DNA of 64,000 nt, taken from contig WOYX01000037.1 in the NCBI GenBank assembly GCA_011620595.1, forward strand, positions 55,440-119,439, given 5' to 3'. Of this stretch, positions 1-9,151 are shown in pieces (within the stretch, counting starts at the first letter, position 1; each line of letters opens with the position of its first letter). Under the pieces are notes generated by a model. It saw only the letters and a program-made list of their open reading frames with translations. It did not search any database and was not told the DNA's origin. A program made the translations under genes and the position numbers. The stretch is from Bacteroidales bacterium (GTDB lineage: Bacteria > Bacteroidota > Bacteroidia > Bacteroidales > VadinHA17).

Positions 1-1
1 G

Positions 2-427
2 ATAGGCCAGTATGCACACGGTAATGAGCCATCTCACCATATAGCTTACCTCTTCTCTATGGCCGGTGAACCGGAGAAGACTGAAACAACGGTTCGCAGG
101 ATTATGGAGGAGATGTACACCGATGGGAGAGACGGGCTCTGCGGTAACGAGGACTGCGGACAGATGTCTGCATGGTATCTCTTTTCTGCAATGGGTTTCT
201 ACCCCGTCAACCCCGCTGACGGAAGATTTATCCTCGGCAGTCCCGCGCTGGAACGGGCGCAAATCTCACTGCCCGAAGGAAAAATATTTACAGTCGTCGC
301 TGAGAACAATTCAGCAACAAGAAGAAATGTCAGTGACGTTTTCCTGAACGGAAGAAAACTTGACCGTAACTATATCACCTATGAGGAGATAATGTCGGGA
401 GGAGAGCTGAGGTTTCTTATGAAATGA
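2..427 (+). CDS. GH92 alpha-mannosidase, C-terminal part (cut by window edge)
   Basis: The frame is open from base 2 and carries the conserved GH92 segment QYAHGNEPSHHIAYLF, followed by GLCGNEDCGQMSAWY and FYPVNPADGRF. These are C-terminal active-site blocks of the calcium-dependent exo-alpha-mannosidases. Only about 141 residues of a family member usually 700 or more long are present, and the start lies left of the window; the ATG at 59 in the ORF track is internal. Such enzymes normally act in the periplasm or at the cell surface on mannose-bearing N-glycans or yeast mannan. Linkage specificity cannot be told from this fragment. A GH130 mannoside-phosphorylase remnant at 43.3 kb fits a lineage that used mannosides. 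Confidence 0.93.
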   Translation: MGQYAHGNEPSHHIAYLFSMAGEPEKTETTVRRIMEEMYTDGRDGLCGNEDCGQMSAWYLFSAMGFYPVNPADGRFILGSPALERAQISLPEGKIFTVVAENNSATRRNVSDVFLNGRKLDRNYITYEEIMSGGELRFLMK

Positions 428-482
428 ACAGCCCCGACATGTTTGTTGATAATTATCATCTGTCACTGATGATGTAATTCAT

Positions 483-490
483 TACCTTTG
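483..490 (+). promoter_or_regulatory. Putative -7 promoter box of the cobalamin operon
   Basis: TACCTTTG matches the Bacteroidota consensus TAnnTTTG exactly. It ends six bases before the closing helix of the riboswitch, so transcription would begin at about 496. No clear TTTG -33 box lies at the usual distance. Confidence 0.5.
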
Positions 491-495
491 TTTCA

Positions 496-680
496 TTCTG
501 GTGCTGCCGGTTTTTTCCGGCAGTGAAAAGGGAACCCTGTTTGAATCAGGGACAGTACCCGCTGCTGTGAAGCCTGTTCCGCCGTTTGCGGATCATTACA
601 GCCGGAATTCCCGCCACTGTCTGCCAGCTGGCGGACGGGAAGGCCCGGTGAGTAGGGATAAGTCAGAAGACCTGCCAGAA
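496..680 (+). promoter_or_regulatory. Cobalamin (B12) riboswitch
   Basis: The leader holds the hallmark pieces of the adenosylcobalamin-class aptamer in order: GGTGCTG near the 5' side, AAAAGGGAA, a GCCACTG segment, GGGAAGGC, GGTGAGTAGG, and the B12 box AAGTCAGAAGACCTGCC at its 3' end. The closing helix P1 is visible as TTCTGG (496-501) with CCAGAA (675-680). After it, CCTGTAACAGGGAG offers a short hairpin that could hide the GGGAG ribosome-binding region about 15 bases before the ATG at 718. Control of translation initiation is therefore likelier than termination, because no T-run follows. High B12 should switch off the downstream uptake operon. Confidence 0.95.
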
Positions 681-717
681 TGTGTCCTGTAACAGGGAGC
701 TTTCGGGAATAAAAGTT

Positions 718-2712
718 ATGTTCAAAAGGTCATCTGCCTATATTATCCCATTTAAGGTGAGCCGCAATGCTCTGCATGCTGCACTGCTGTCACTGTTAAT
801 TTTCGTGTCACCGCAGACCGGAGCGCAGGATATGTTCAACGAAGATACCGTTACCATCACTGCTGTAACTGTGACTGCCACTGCCTCGGAAAGGCAGACA
901 CCCTACACCGTTTTTGTGATTGATTCTGCCATTATGGCCGGCCATATGGAAAGTGATCTTGCATCACTGCTGATGTATGCCACTCCCCTGGCAGTAAAGC
1001 GTTACGGAAATCATGGTCTTGCTTCAGTATCGGTAAGAGGATTGCCCGGCAGTCATACAACGGTGAAATGGCATGGACTGACAGTCAATGCTGCAGGCAA
1101 CGGATACACTGACTTTGCTCTCATCCCGCTACATGCAGCTTCATCGGTGAAGATCACCCAGGGTGGCTATGACCTGAGCGATATCTCGGGATCCATCGGA
1201 GGTAAGGTGGAACTCTCCTCAGAGCCTCTCTTTCAGACAGGGCAATATGGCTCAGTTGCGGCAGGTACAGGCAGCTACAGTGACTACACTGCTTCGGCAG
1301 TCACAGGCTCAGGCAGTGAGTCCGTCTCTGCAAGGATGAGCCTGTGGGGCGAAAAGGCGAGGAATGATTTTCTCTTTATAAACGGTAATGCCCCGGAAGG
1401 CGCAACGGAGGAGAGAAGGGTCAACTCATCTTGTGTCTCGGGAGGCGCAGCAACAGACCTGGCATACAGATCCGGCAGCTCCACCGTCGCTGCACACCTC
1501 TGGTACAGCAACTCGGAGCGTGAACTTCCGGGCCCGGTGACCACGGTTCAGCAGAATTTTGGCGAGCGGCAAAGTGACAGGTCACTGCGCAGTGTGATCA
1601 GCTACTCCCTGGAGAAGGAAAAGATCACGGCGAGGGTAACTGCCGGAGGAACCTCTGATGTAAATCTCTATTATCATGAGAATCCGGAATACAACGGCGA
1701 CAACAGGTCGTCACTCCTCATGCTCAGGGCCGGTATTGCATATCGCCTGAACGGAAAAGCCGAATTCGGAATCAATGCCGGAAATGAGTACCAGAGTGCA
1801 CGGTCACTTAGCTACTCAGACACCGAACGAAGGAATGTATTTTCAACTTCTCTCTCCGCCAGGTTCAATCCGGGTACAAGAGTTAGACTGCTGCTCCAGG
1901 CACGGCAGATGATAGTCACAGGCATGGTCATAAAGCCCGAGTTTACGGCCGGAGCTGCAGTGACGCTCTCACCGGACGGCGCCCACCTGCTGAAAGCCAG
2001 CATAAGCCGCACGGCCAGGCTGCCATGCCTCAACGACCTCTATTGGGTGCCCGGCGGCAACAGCAGCCTGAGACATGAAAATGCTACAGGAGGTGAGGCA
2101 TCATACTCTTATGTAAGTGTGACTTCGTCAGGATTGAAGAACAGTATTGATCTTGCACTCCACGCCAAACGGGTAAATGATATGATACAATGGATCCCGG
2201 GAGTGACCGGAATATGGAGCGCCGAAAACGTTCGCAGTGTAAATGTGTACGGACTGGAGGGAAGACTGGGCTCTGAAATGCCTTTTAATGAGCTGGTAAT
2301 ATCTTCTTATCTGAACTATGGCTTCACCCGCAGTGTGATCGCCGCCTCTGAGATACCCAATGACAGGGCTGTGGGAAGCCAGCTGATATATGTGCCCGGT
2401 AATCTGCTTAACCTGAATCTCGGCCTGCGCTGGAAGATGATGAGGGCAGGAGTGACAGCACTGTATCAGGACAGGAGGTATACCACATCGGACAACAGTG
2501 AATGGCTTCCCCCGTCATTTATTGCTGATGCAAAGGTGGGAGCAGTGCTGCCCGCCGGAAAGACAAAAATCGGAATAGAGCTTGATACAAAAAATATCTT
2601 CAACAGCTCTGCGGAAAGCGTTCGCAATTACCCGATGCCGCTCCGTACCTTCAACCTCAGACTAACCATAAATTTTACCAGTAAAAACAAGAAAAATGAA
2701 GAACAAGATTAA
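718..2712 (+). CDS. btuB: TonB-dependent outer-membrane cobalamin receptor (BtuB-like)
   Basis: A 664-residue outer-membrane transporter: N-terminal signal region (about residues 1-37), a TonB-box-like valine/threonine stretch (TITAVTVTATASE), a plug with VKRYGNHGLASVSVRG, and a beta-barrel reaching the terminal strand RTFNLRLTINF. The ORF track begins at a GTG at 682, only two bases past the riboswitch; the ATG at 718 has a GGGAG upstream and starts a sensible signal peptide, so it is preferred. Nine residues follow the usual terminal phenylalanine because the frame runs 17 bases into the next gene. Cobalamin as substrate is inferred from the riboswitch and the btuFCD neighbours. Confidence 0.93.
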   Translation: MFKRSSAYIIPFKVSRNALHAALLSLLIFVSPQTGAQDMFNEDTVTITAVTVTATASERQTPYTVFVIDSAIMAGHMESDLASLLMYATPLAVKRYGNHGLASVSVRGLPGSHTTVKWHGLTVNAAGNGYTDFALIPLHAASSVKITQGGYDLSDISGSIGGKVELSSEPLFQTGQYGSVAAGTGSYSDYTASAVTGSGSESVSARMSLWGEKARNDFLFINGNAPEGATEERRVNSSCVSGGAATDLAYRSGSSTVAAHLWYSNSERELPGPVTTVQQNFGERQSDRSLRSVISYSLEKEKITARVTAGGTSDVNLYYHENPEYNGDNRSSLLMLRAGIAYRLNGKAEFGINAGNEYQSARSLSYSDTERRNVFSTSLSARFNPGTRVRLLLQARQMIVTGMVIKPEFTAGAAVTLSPDGAHLLKASISRTARLPCLNDLYWVPGGNSSLRHENATGGEASYSYVSVTSSGLKNSIDLALHAKRVNDMIQWIPGVTGIWSAENVRSVNVYGLEGRLGSEMPFNELVISSYLNYGFTRSVIAASEIPNDRAVGSQLIYVPGNLLNLNLGLRWKMMRAGVTALYQDRRYTTSDNSEWLPPSFIADAKVGAVLPAGKTKIGIELDTKNIFNSSAESVRNYPMPLRTFNLRLTINFTSKNKKNEEQD

Positions 2713-3724
2713 GTTACTGGCCTTCCTGGTGCCGATAATGTTCATCTCCTGTGAGAGAAACAATGCTGAGCCAGATCTCTTCCCGCAGGGAGAAGGAATG
2801 TTTATTCTTAATGAGGGCAATTTCATGGCCGGTAACGGAACGGTCTCCTTTTACAGCCTGGAGACGGGAGAGATATACAACGAGCTCTTCAAAACAAGGA
2901 ACAGCAGGCCCCTGGGTGATGTTCCCACCTTCATTGCAACAGACGGCACCATAGGATACATCATCGTTAATTATTCAGGTACACTGGAGGCGGTTGACAT
3001 GCTTACCATGGAGAGTCTCGGGACGGTTACCGGGCTCAGCTCTCCCCGGCAGATGGCAATCAGCGGGCGCAGAGCCTATGTCACCTCCATTGCCTCCGAA
3101 GAGCTGACCGTCATTGATCTTGATCTTCTTGAGGTGACTGGTTATATTGATATCGGCTGCACCAGCGAGGCAATAGTTATCTCTGACGGAGTACTTTTCG
3201 TGTCAAACTGGGTTGCCGGTGACCGGATTGTGGTTGTCGATCTCGAAACCGAAGATATCATTGGCTCCGTAACGGCAGGAACCGAGCCGGAGAGCATGGT
3301 GCTGGACAAAAACGGCAAGCTCTGGGTACTCTGCACCGGCGGATATATGCAGGATCTTCCAAAATTAGTGAGGATAAACAGCGTTACCTATGAGAAGGAG
3401 AGTGAAATGATCTTTGGTTCCGTGTCCGATTATCCTGCGTCGCTGACCATAAACAGTACCGGTGATACCCTCTACTGGCTCCATGAAGGCATCAGGAGGA
3501 TGCCGGTCAGCGCGGTCTCACTGCCCGGTGAAGCTTTCATAGAGCCGGGGGAGAGGCTGTTCTATGATCTTGGGACTGGACCCGGAGGGCGGGTTTTTGT
3601 CACAGATGCTATTGATTACCAGCAGAAGGGCGACCTGCTGATTTACAACAGACGAGGGGAACTTGAAGATATTGAAAGGGCCGGAATCATTCCCGGTTTC
3701 ATGCTCTTCATGACGGAGTGGTAA
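2696..3724 (+). CDS. btuG: Surface beta-propeller lipoprotein, BtuG-like cobalamin binder
   Basis: 342 residues with a lipoprotein signal ending MFISC (Cys19), then YncE/DUF5074-type propeller repeats such as GYIIVNYSGTLEAVDMLTMESLG and IVVVDLETEDIIGSV. The start overlaps btuB by 17 bases, so the two are probably translationally coupled. In Bacteroides, BtuG is a cell-surface seven-bladed propeller lipoprotein that binds B12 very tightly and caps BtuB. The position directly after btuB under a B12 riboswitch, the lipoprotein anchor and the fold match that role. Assignment rests on context and propeller-type repeats, not on a ligand-binding signature. Confidence 0.8.
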   Translation: MKNKIKLLAFLVPIMFISCERNNAEPDLFPQGEGMFILNEGNFMAGNGTVSFYSLETGEIYNELFKTRNSRPLGDVPTFIATDGTIGYIIVNYSGTLEAVDMLTMESLGTVTGLSSPRQMAISGRRAYVTSIASEELTVIDLDLLEVTGYIDIGCTSEAIVISDGVLFVSNWVAGDRIVVVDLETEDIIGSVTAGTEPESMVLDKNGKLWVLCTGGYMQDLPKLVRINSVTYEKESEMIFGSVSDYPASLTINSTGDTLYWLHEGIRRMPVSAVSLPGEAFIEPGERLFYDLGTGPGGRVFVTDAIDYQQKGDLLIYNRRGELEDIERAGIIPGFMLFMTEW

Positions 3725-3759
3725 GTTTTTGACTATTTTTGGTGGCACAATAGAACAGA

Positions 3760-5934
3760 TTGAAGGAAAGAGTATTCATAGCAGCGTTGTTACTATTCTC
3801 CTCTTTTGCGCTGAAGGGTCAGATGGAATTCCCTGTTGGCAGTGCACTCTTTCCCGACATACCTGACTGGCATGAAATATCTGTTGATCCCCTGGAGGTG
3901 GAGATATTGCGGTCACTTGACCAGCCAAAGGACCAGCCCTACAGGTTTGCCATTCCGGTACCTGTGGAGTTGACTCCGGAGAATGCGGGTTTTATTGTTC
4001 ATAGGGGCAACGAGACTGTCTGGGTTATGCCTCTCTCATCAAAGGGAGCCCTGTCGCTCAATCTTATCCTGTCACCTTATAGACTTCCCGGGGGATCATA
4101 TATCTATATTTATGACCGTGAACGGCGGGTGGTCAGGGGGGCATTTACGGCAGAGAGTGGTGCGGGCAGGCTTAGTATGCCGGTGATGCCTCTTCCGGGT
4201 GACAGCATGGTTATGGAGTGTCATTTCCCCGGCAGGTCAATTCCTGCCGGTGCCATAGGAATTAAGCAGGTGGCGCATGACTTTGCGGGCTTCTTTGAGC
4301 TGGATGATGCCAAGGATGTCTATTTCGGTCGGTCAGGAAGCTGCGAGACGGATCTCAACTGTTCCACGAATACCACATACCTGACCGCCTCACGGTCGGT
4401 AGTGCGCCTCCTGGTAGGTGGTGCGGAGCTCTGTACGGGTGTGATGGTCAACAACACGGGAAGTGAGTACAAAGCCTATGTGCTCACCGCCAACCACTGT
4501 ATAGACACCCCCACCCTGGCAGATGAAACGGTATTCGTTTTCAACTATATCAGCCCCTGGTGTGACGGTCCTGACGTGACAGGTGCACACTCCCTGACGG
4601 GTTCTATACTGCGTGCCACGAATCCTGATGTTGACTTCACCCTGGTGGAGCTGCTGCAGTTTCCTCCGCTGGTTTACAGGCCCTGGCTTGCCGGCTGGGA
4701 CATAACCACCTCGGTCCCCTCAAGCACCTTTACCCTTCACCACCCTGAGGGTGATGTCATGAAGATTACCATTGATGACAACAGTCCGATAACTGACTCT
4801 TATCCTGCCCCAGGATATGCCATCAACAGTTTCTGGCGCATTCTCAGATGGGAGCTGGGAGCAACGGAGCCCGGCTCATCGGGCGGGCCCCTCTTTGACG
4901 AGAACGCCAGGGTGCGGGGGACTCTCACCGGCGGAAGTGCCACATGTGCAGAACCGACAAATGACTTTTATGTCAAGATCAGCCGCATGTTCAATATCAC
5001 CACCATCACCTCCACCCATCTCAGGCCCTGGCTCGATCCCGTCTCATCAGGTGCCACCGTAGCCGGGGGACGCGATCCCTATGCCTACAACCTGTCTCTT
5101 GCTGACACGCTCACTAATATGCCTCTCTCTGACCCCGGAACTGCCGATGCATTTGTCTCACCCGGTTGGGGATACTCAACCGGCAACAACTCTGACGGCC
5201 TGAGGAGATATGCTGAATATTTCCCCTTTATCGGAACAGGTGAGATAGCATGGGTACAGATGAAGGTGGCTGCGGTTTCCTATCTGTCGTCCATTGACTC
5301 GCTACGTGTTTTTGTCTGGAACGGCGGTGTCATTCCCGGAGCACTTCTGGCCTCACGCATGATCCGCTTGAAAGAGGTGAAGGCCAATGCAGAGCTGCAG
5401 ATCGATTTCGGGCGGACGGTAAAGGTCACCGGACCCTATTACATAGGTTATGAAGTATACTACAGGAGCAGCATGATGCTGCCGCAGCCTCAGTTCGCCG
5501 TGAAACATTCAGATCCGTGGCCTCTCGACTCAGGCAACACGGCGTGGTTCAACAACGGAACCTCCTGGCTGCCATTCACACAGCATCCCACATTCCCGAA
5601 GTCAGTATCACTGGGCATCAGGGTTGTAATGGTTGACAATACAATCCTTAACGATATTGGGAATCCCGAACAGGAGATATCCCCTCTGAAAGTCTTTCCA
5701 AACCCGTTCACCTCCGACATCTGTTTCGAGCTTGAGGGGAGAGGCGTGACTGAGACCTCGCTAAGCCTGTGGGACAACTCGGGGAGGGTTGTCTACGCCG
5801 GAGAATACCGTAATATCTTCCCGGGGCTCCTTCCCGTGGAGCTGCCCTGGCTCGCCGCCGGCATATATCACTATAGTCTCAGGAATGATACGGTTCTTCA
5901 TACCGGCACACTGATAAAGGCCGATTCCAGGTAA
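3760..5934 (+). CDS. Secreted trypsin-like serine protease with T9SS sorting domain
   Basis: 724 residues starting at TTG 3760; the first in-frame ATG comes after the signal peptide, so the TTG is favoured. Order: signal peptide (about 1-20), pro-region, a chymotrypsin-fold lysyl-endopeptidase-type domain with the visible triad His246 (LTANHC), Asp292 (DVDFTL) and Ser374 (GSSGGP), an accessory beta region, and a C-terminal type IX sorting domain beginning LKVFPNPFTSDICFEL. It should be exported across the outer membrane and then released or surface-anchored. It lies between btuG and btuF with 35 bp before and a stop/start junction after, so it is part of the B12 operon. Why an uptake operon needs a protease is unknown; the substrate cannot be read from sequence. 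Confidence 0.88.
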   Translation: MKERVFIAALLLFSSFALKGQMEFPVGSALFPDIPDWHEISVDPLEVEILRSLDQPKDQPYRFAIPVPVELTPENAGFIVHRGNETVWVMPLSSKGALSLNLILSPYRLPGGSYIYIYDRERRVVRGAFTAESGAGRLSMPVMPLPGDSMVMECHFPGRSIPAGAIGIKQVAHDFAGFFELDDAKDVYFGRSGSCETDLNCSTNTTYLTASRSVVRLLVGGAELCTGVMVNNTGSEYKAYVLTANHCIDTPTLADETVFVFNYISPWCDGPDVTGAHSLTGSILRATNPDVDFTLVELLQFPPLVYRPWLAGWDITTSVPSSTFTLHHPEGDVMKITIDDNSPITDSYPAPGYAINSFWRILRWELGATEPGSSGGPLFDENARVRGTLTGGSATCAEPTNDFYVKISRMFNITTITSTHLRPWLDPVSSGATVAGGRDPYAYNLSLADTLTNMPLSDPGTADAFVSPGWGYSTGNNSDGLRRYAEYFPFIGTGEIAWVQMKVAAVSYLSSIDSLRVFVWNGGVIPGALLASRMIRLKEVKANAELQIDFGRTVKVTGPYYIGYEVYYRSSMMLPQPQFAVKHSDPWPLDSGNTAWFNNGTSWLPFTQHPTFPKSVSLGIRVVMVDNTILNDIGNPEQEISPLKVFPNPFTSDICFELEGRGVTETSLSLWDNSGRVVYAGEYRNIFPGLLPVELPWLAAGIYHYSLRNDTVLHTGTLIKADSR

Positions 5935-7067
5935 TGAAAGTTTTTTATTTCATCACAATATTGGCACTGATCCTCTGTTCATGCCGCAACGGCAGTGAAA
6001 ACAGGGAAAAGCAGAACGTCGGTCTCACTCCTGCCTCTTCCAGGCTTATAATTGAAGAGAAGGATAATTATTACAGGGTGGTGATCAGGGATCCGTGGCA
6101 GAATACCCGGGGGACTGAGCTTGAATATTTTCTCCTGCCACGCGGAGAGACCAATCCCGGCACTCTTGATGAGAGCAGGGTGATTCATGTGCCAGTTGAG
6201 AGGATGATCTGCATGTCAACCACTCATGTTGCCATGCTCTCGGCGCTTGGTGCCACTGATCTGCTGGCAGGTGTTTCCGGTCCCAACCTGCTGTATGATA
6301 CTCTGATCCGTAAAGCTGTCGCCAGCGGGTCAGTCCGTGATGTCGGATACGAGGGAAACCTCAACAATGAACTGATTGTTGCCCTTAAACCGGACCTGGT
6401 GATGGCCTATGGTGTTGCGGATCCCTCGTCGGGTCAGCTGGGCAAGCTCTCATCGCTTGGTATCAGGGTGATCTACAATGCAGATTACCTGGAGGAGCAT
6501 CCGCTTTCACGTGCCGCCTGGATAAGGCTCTTTGGCTTGCTGACAGGCCGGAAGGAGAAGGCTGACAGTCTCTTTGCCGAAGTGTCGTTGCGATACAGCG
6601 ATCTCGCAGCAAGGGTCAGGAAGAGTGCAGGTCAACGGCCTGCCGTGCTCCTGGGCGCACCGTGGGAAGATGTATGGTATGTGTCACCTGCCAACTCATA
6701 CACCGGAAGGCTGATTGAAGATGCCGGAGGTGACTATCTCTTCTCTGACCTGACTGAAGCCAATTCGGTTCCCTTTTCAGTGGAAGCTGTGTTCAGGCGT
6801 GCCGCTGATGCTGATGTCTGGATAAATCCCGGTACCGCGGAGAGCCTTGAGGAGATCAGCGTTGCTGACCATCGTCTCAGCCGCCTGCCGGTATGCCGCG
6901 AAGGGGGGGTATGGAACAACAGGAAAAGGATAACACCTGCAGGAGGTAATGACTACTGGGAGACGGCCGTGGTGCGTCCTGATATCCTGCTAATGGATAT
7001 GGTCGCTATCCTGCATCCTGAGATGCTTCCCGGCTACACGCACTATTTCTACAGGAGGCTGGAATGA
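5934..7067 (+). CDS. btuF: Cobalamin ABC transporter substrate-binding lipoprotein
   Basis: 377 residues with a lipoprotein signal (LILCSC) and the periplasmic-binding fold of the iron/B12 family: RMICMSTTHVAMLSALGATDLLAGVSG in the first lobe and ALKPDLVMAYGV ahead of the long linker helix. The ATG overlaps the stop of the protease (TAATGA), and its own end overlaps btuC. It would carry B12 from the outer-membrane receptor to the inner-membrane permease. Specificity for B12 over haem or siderophore comes from the riboswitch. Confidence 0.9.
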   Translation: MKVFYFITILALILCSCRNGSENREKQNVGLTPASSRLIIEEKDNYYRVVIRDPWQNTRGTELEYFLLPRGETNPGTLDESRVIHVPVERMICMSTTHVAMLSALGATDLLAGVSGPNLLYDTLIRKAVASGSVRDVGYEGNLNNELIVALKPDLVMAYGVADPSSGQLGKLSSLGIRVIYNADYLEEHPLSRAAWIRLFGLLTGRKEKADSLFAEVSLRYSDLAARVRKSAGQRPAVLLGAPWEDVWYVSPANSYTGRLIEDAGGDYLFSDLTEANSVPFSVEAVFRRAADADVWINPGTAESLEEISVADHRLSRLPVCREGGVWNNRKRITPAGGNDYWETAVVRPDILLMDMVAILHPEMLPGYTHYFYRRLE

Positions 7068-8104
7068 GAGATCGGTTACCATCCCTGAAGCTTTCACTGA
7101 CGATGACCGGGTTGTTGCTGGTCACCCTGCTGCTCTTCTGTGCCGATATTCTGTTTGGAGGAACACCAATTGAGGCTGCGGATGTTGTGAGGGCTCTTTT
7201 TGGAGCCGGGTCACCGGAGAGCGAGATAATAGTAATGGAGTTTCGCCTTCCCAGGGCCCTCACGGCAGTCATCGCCGGGGCAGCACTCTCTGTCAGCGGG
7301 CTGCTAATGCAGACTCTCTTCCGCAATCCTCTTGCCGGTCCCGATGTGCTGGGCATAAGCTCCGGCGCCGGCCTCGGCGTAGCACTCACAGTACTTACTC
7401 TCTCACCTCTGTTTGCCTTCTCTGCCGACAGCCCTCTGCAGGGATGGAGCATGATCCTTGCAGCCTGGGCCGGCGCCGGGATGGTGATGGTGATCATCAT
7501 GGCGGTCTCTTCCCGCATGCGTGACATAATGACAGTGCTGATCGTTGGTCTGATGCTTGCCAGTGCCATCTCTGCCGTGGTGAGCCTGATGCAGTATTTC
7601 AGCAATGAGGCGATGCTAAGGACATACGTGATATGGACTATGGGCAACCTGGGCAATATTTCATGGCAGCAGCTCAGGGCCCTGACCATTGCTGCGCTGG
7701 CAGGCATGATGCTGGCCTTTGTGATGGTTAAGTCTCTGAATGCAATGCTGATGGGAGACACCTTCTCGCGCACCGTTGGCGTACCTATGCGAAGCACGAG
7801 GCTGATACTTCTTGCTGCAGCAAGCATTCTGGCCGGCAGCGTAACAGCATTCTGCGGTCCTCTGGCCTTTATAGGGGTAGCAGTGCCTCATGTGGCACGA
7901 CTGTTTTTCAGAACCACCGATCACCGCACTCTCATGCCCGGTACGGCAATCTGCGGTGCTGCGATACTGCTGGCGAGCGACCTCATCTCCACGGTGCCAG
8001 GTGGCGGACACATCATTCCGGTAAACACTGTCACATCACTGATCGGGATACCTGTGGTGCTGTGGATAATACTCGGCAAAAACGCAATGGGAGGGAGGAG
8101 ATGA
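7064..8104 (+). CDS. btuC: Cobalamin ABC transporter permease (FecCD family)
   Basis: 346 residues, hydrophobic throughout and predicted to span the membrane about ten times. It carries the family motif RLPRALTAVIAGAALSVSG followed by QTLFRNPLAGPDVLGISSGA, and near the C-terminus GPLAFIGVAVPHVARL, the segment that couples to the ATPase. Length is normal for BtuC. Start and stop both overlap neighbours by four bases (ATGA), a sign of one translated unit. Confidence 0.93.
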   Translation: MRDRLPSLKLSLTMTGLLLVTLLLFCADILFGGTPIEAADVVRALFGAGSPESEIIVMEFRLPRALTAVIAGAALSVSGLLMQTLFRNPLAGPDVLGISSGAGLGVALTVLTLSPLFAFSADSPLQGWSMILAAWAGAGMVMVIIMAVSSRMRDIMTVLIVGLMLASAISAVVSLMQYFSNEAMLRTYVIWTMGNLGNISWQQLRALTIAALAGMMLAFVMVKSLNAMLMGDTFSRTVGVPMRSTRLILLAAASILAGSVTAFCGPLAFIGVAVPHVARLFFRTTDHRTLMPGTAICGAAILLASDLISTVPGGGHIIPVNTVTSLIGIPVVLWIILGKNAMGGRR

Positions 8105-9108
8105 GGGAAAAAGGCGCCGCGCTTGCAGAGACAGCAGATCTGACGATAGGCTACTCGTCGCGCCGCCGGTGCGTCAGGGTCATGGAGCATCTCTCCGTCA
8201 GTGCAGGGGCAGGAGAACTCGTGGCACTCATAGGCCGTAACGGTGCCGGCAAGAGCACACTTCTGAGGACCCTGGTATCACTCCAGCCTCCGATTGAGGG
8301 AACCATCCGGCTGAACGGAAGAGACCTGCAGACCATCGGCAGCACCCTACTGCCAAGGATAGTCAGCTTCACCTCCACGGAGCCGGTGGCTGAACGGAAT
8401 ATTACTGTACGCGAGGCTGTGTCACTGGGACGGTTCCCCTATACCAACTGGATAGGTACCATGACGGCCGCTGACAGAAGGGCGGTTGACCTTGCTCTTG
8501 AAGATACCGGCATGCTGGCGTTTGCCGGTCGCAGGCTCGACAGCATTTCCGACGGCGAGAGACAGAGAACACTCATAGCACGGTCGCTGGCACAGGATAC
8601 AGATTTGCTGGTCATGGATGAGCCGACCGCATTTCTTGATCTGCCTTCGCGATATAGCATCGTAAGCCTGCTGAGAAAACTGACCAGGGAGAAGGGAAAA
8701 TGCGTTGTCTATTCTACCCATGACCTCGATACAGCACTCAACGAGGCTGACAGGATATGGCTTATGCACGGTGACGGTATCACCGAAGGCGCCCCGGAGG
8801 ACCTGATACTGTCGGGCACCATAGCTCATGCCTTTGAGAGCCCCCTGCTCTCCTTCAGCAGCAAGGAAGGCACCTTCAGCTTTGTAAGAGGAAAGAGGAG
8901 CGGCATAGCACTCGAGGGCGACCCTCCCGCCCTCAGCCTGACTGAAAAAGCTCTGGGCAGATGCGGATACACCGTCGATCAGAAGGCTTCTGTGAAGATT
9001 ATGGTGAAGAGAGAGAAGGAAGGATGGCAATGGACACTTACAGAAGGCTCAGAAATAAGATGTTATTATACATTATATGATCTGATGGTTCACCTGTCTG
9101 AAGAGTGA
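8101..9108 (+). CDS. btuD: Cobalamin ABC transporter ATPase
   Basis: Start set at the ATG at 8101, which overlaps the btuC stop (ATGA); the ORF-track start at 8062 would lie inside btuC. Domains: Walker A GRNGAGKST, signature SDGERQR (a variant of LSGGQ), Walker B LLVMDEPTAFLD and switch histidine in STHDLD. About 90 residues follow the ATPase core, ending in a small basic/aromatic domain (MVKREKEGWQWTL) whose role is not known to me. Last gene of the riboswitch operon; convergent with the next gene. Confidence 0.92.
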   Translation: MREKGAALAETADLTIGYSSRRRCVRVMEHLSVSAGAGELVALIGRNGAGKSTLLRTLVSLQPPIEGTIRLNGRDLQTIGSTLLPRIVSFTSTEPVAERNITVREAVSLGRFPYTNWIGTMTAADRRAVDLALEDTGMLAFAGRRLDSISDGERQRTLIARSLAQDTDLLVMDEPTAFLDLPSRYSIVSLLRKLTREKGKCVVYSTHDLDTALNEADRIWLMHGDGITEGAPEDLILSGTIAHAFESPLLSFSSKEGTFSFVRGKRSGIALEGDPPALSLTEKALGRCGYTVDQKASVKIMVKREKEGWQWTLTEGSEIRCYYTLYDLMVHLSEE

Positions 9109-9151
9109 TGCACTTATCATTTCCGATGACTCACCTGCCTGAAAATCGGTC

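Noticed and set aside
501-692. 63-residue ORF inside the cobalamin riboswitch
   Set aside because: It overlaps the aptamer; the sequence is explained by RNA structure.
7006-7827. 273-residue minus-strand ORF
   Set aside because: Shadow of btuC; composition is that of an antisense of a membrane protein.
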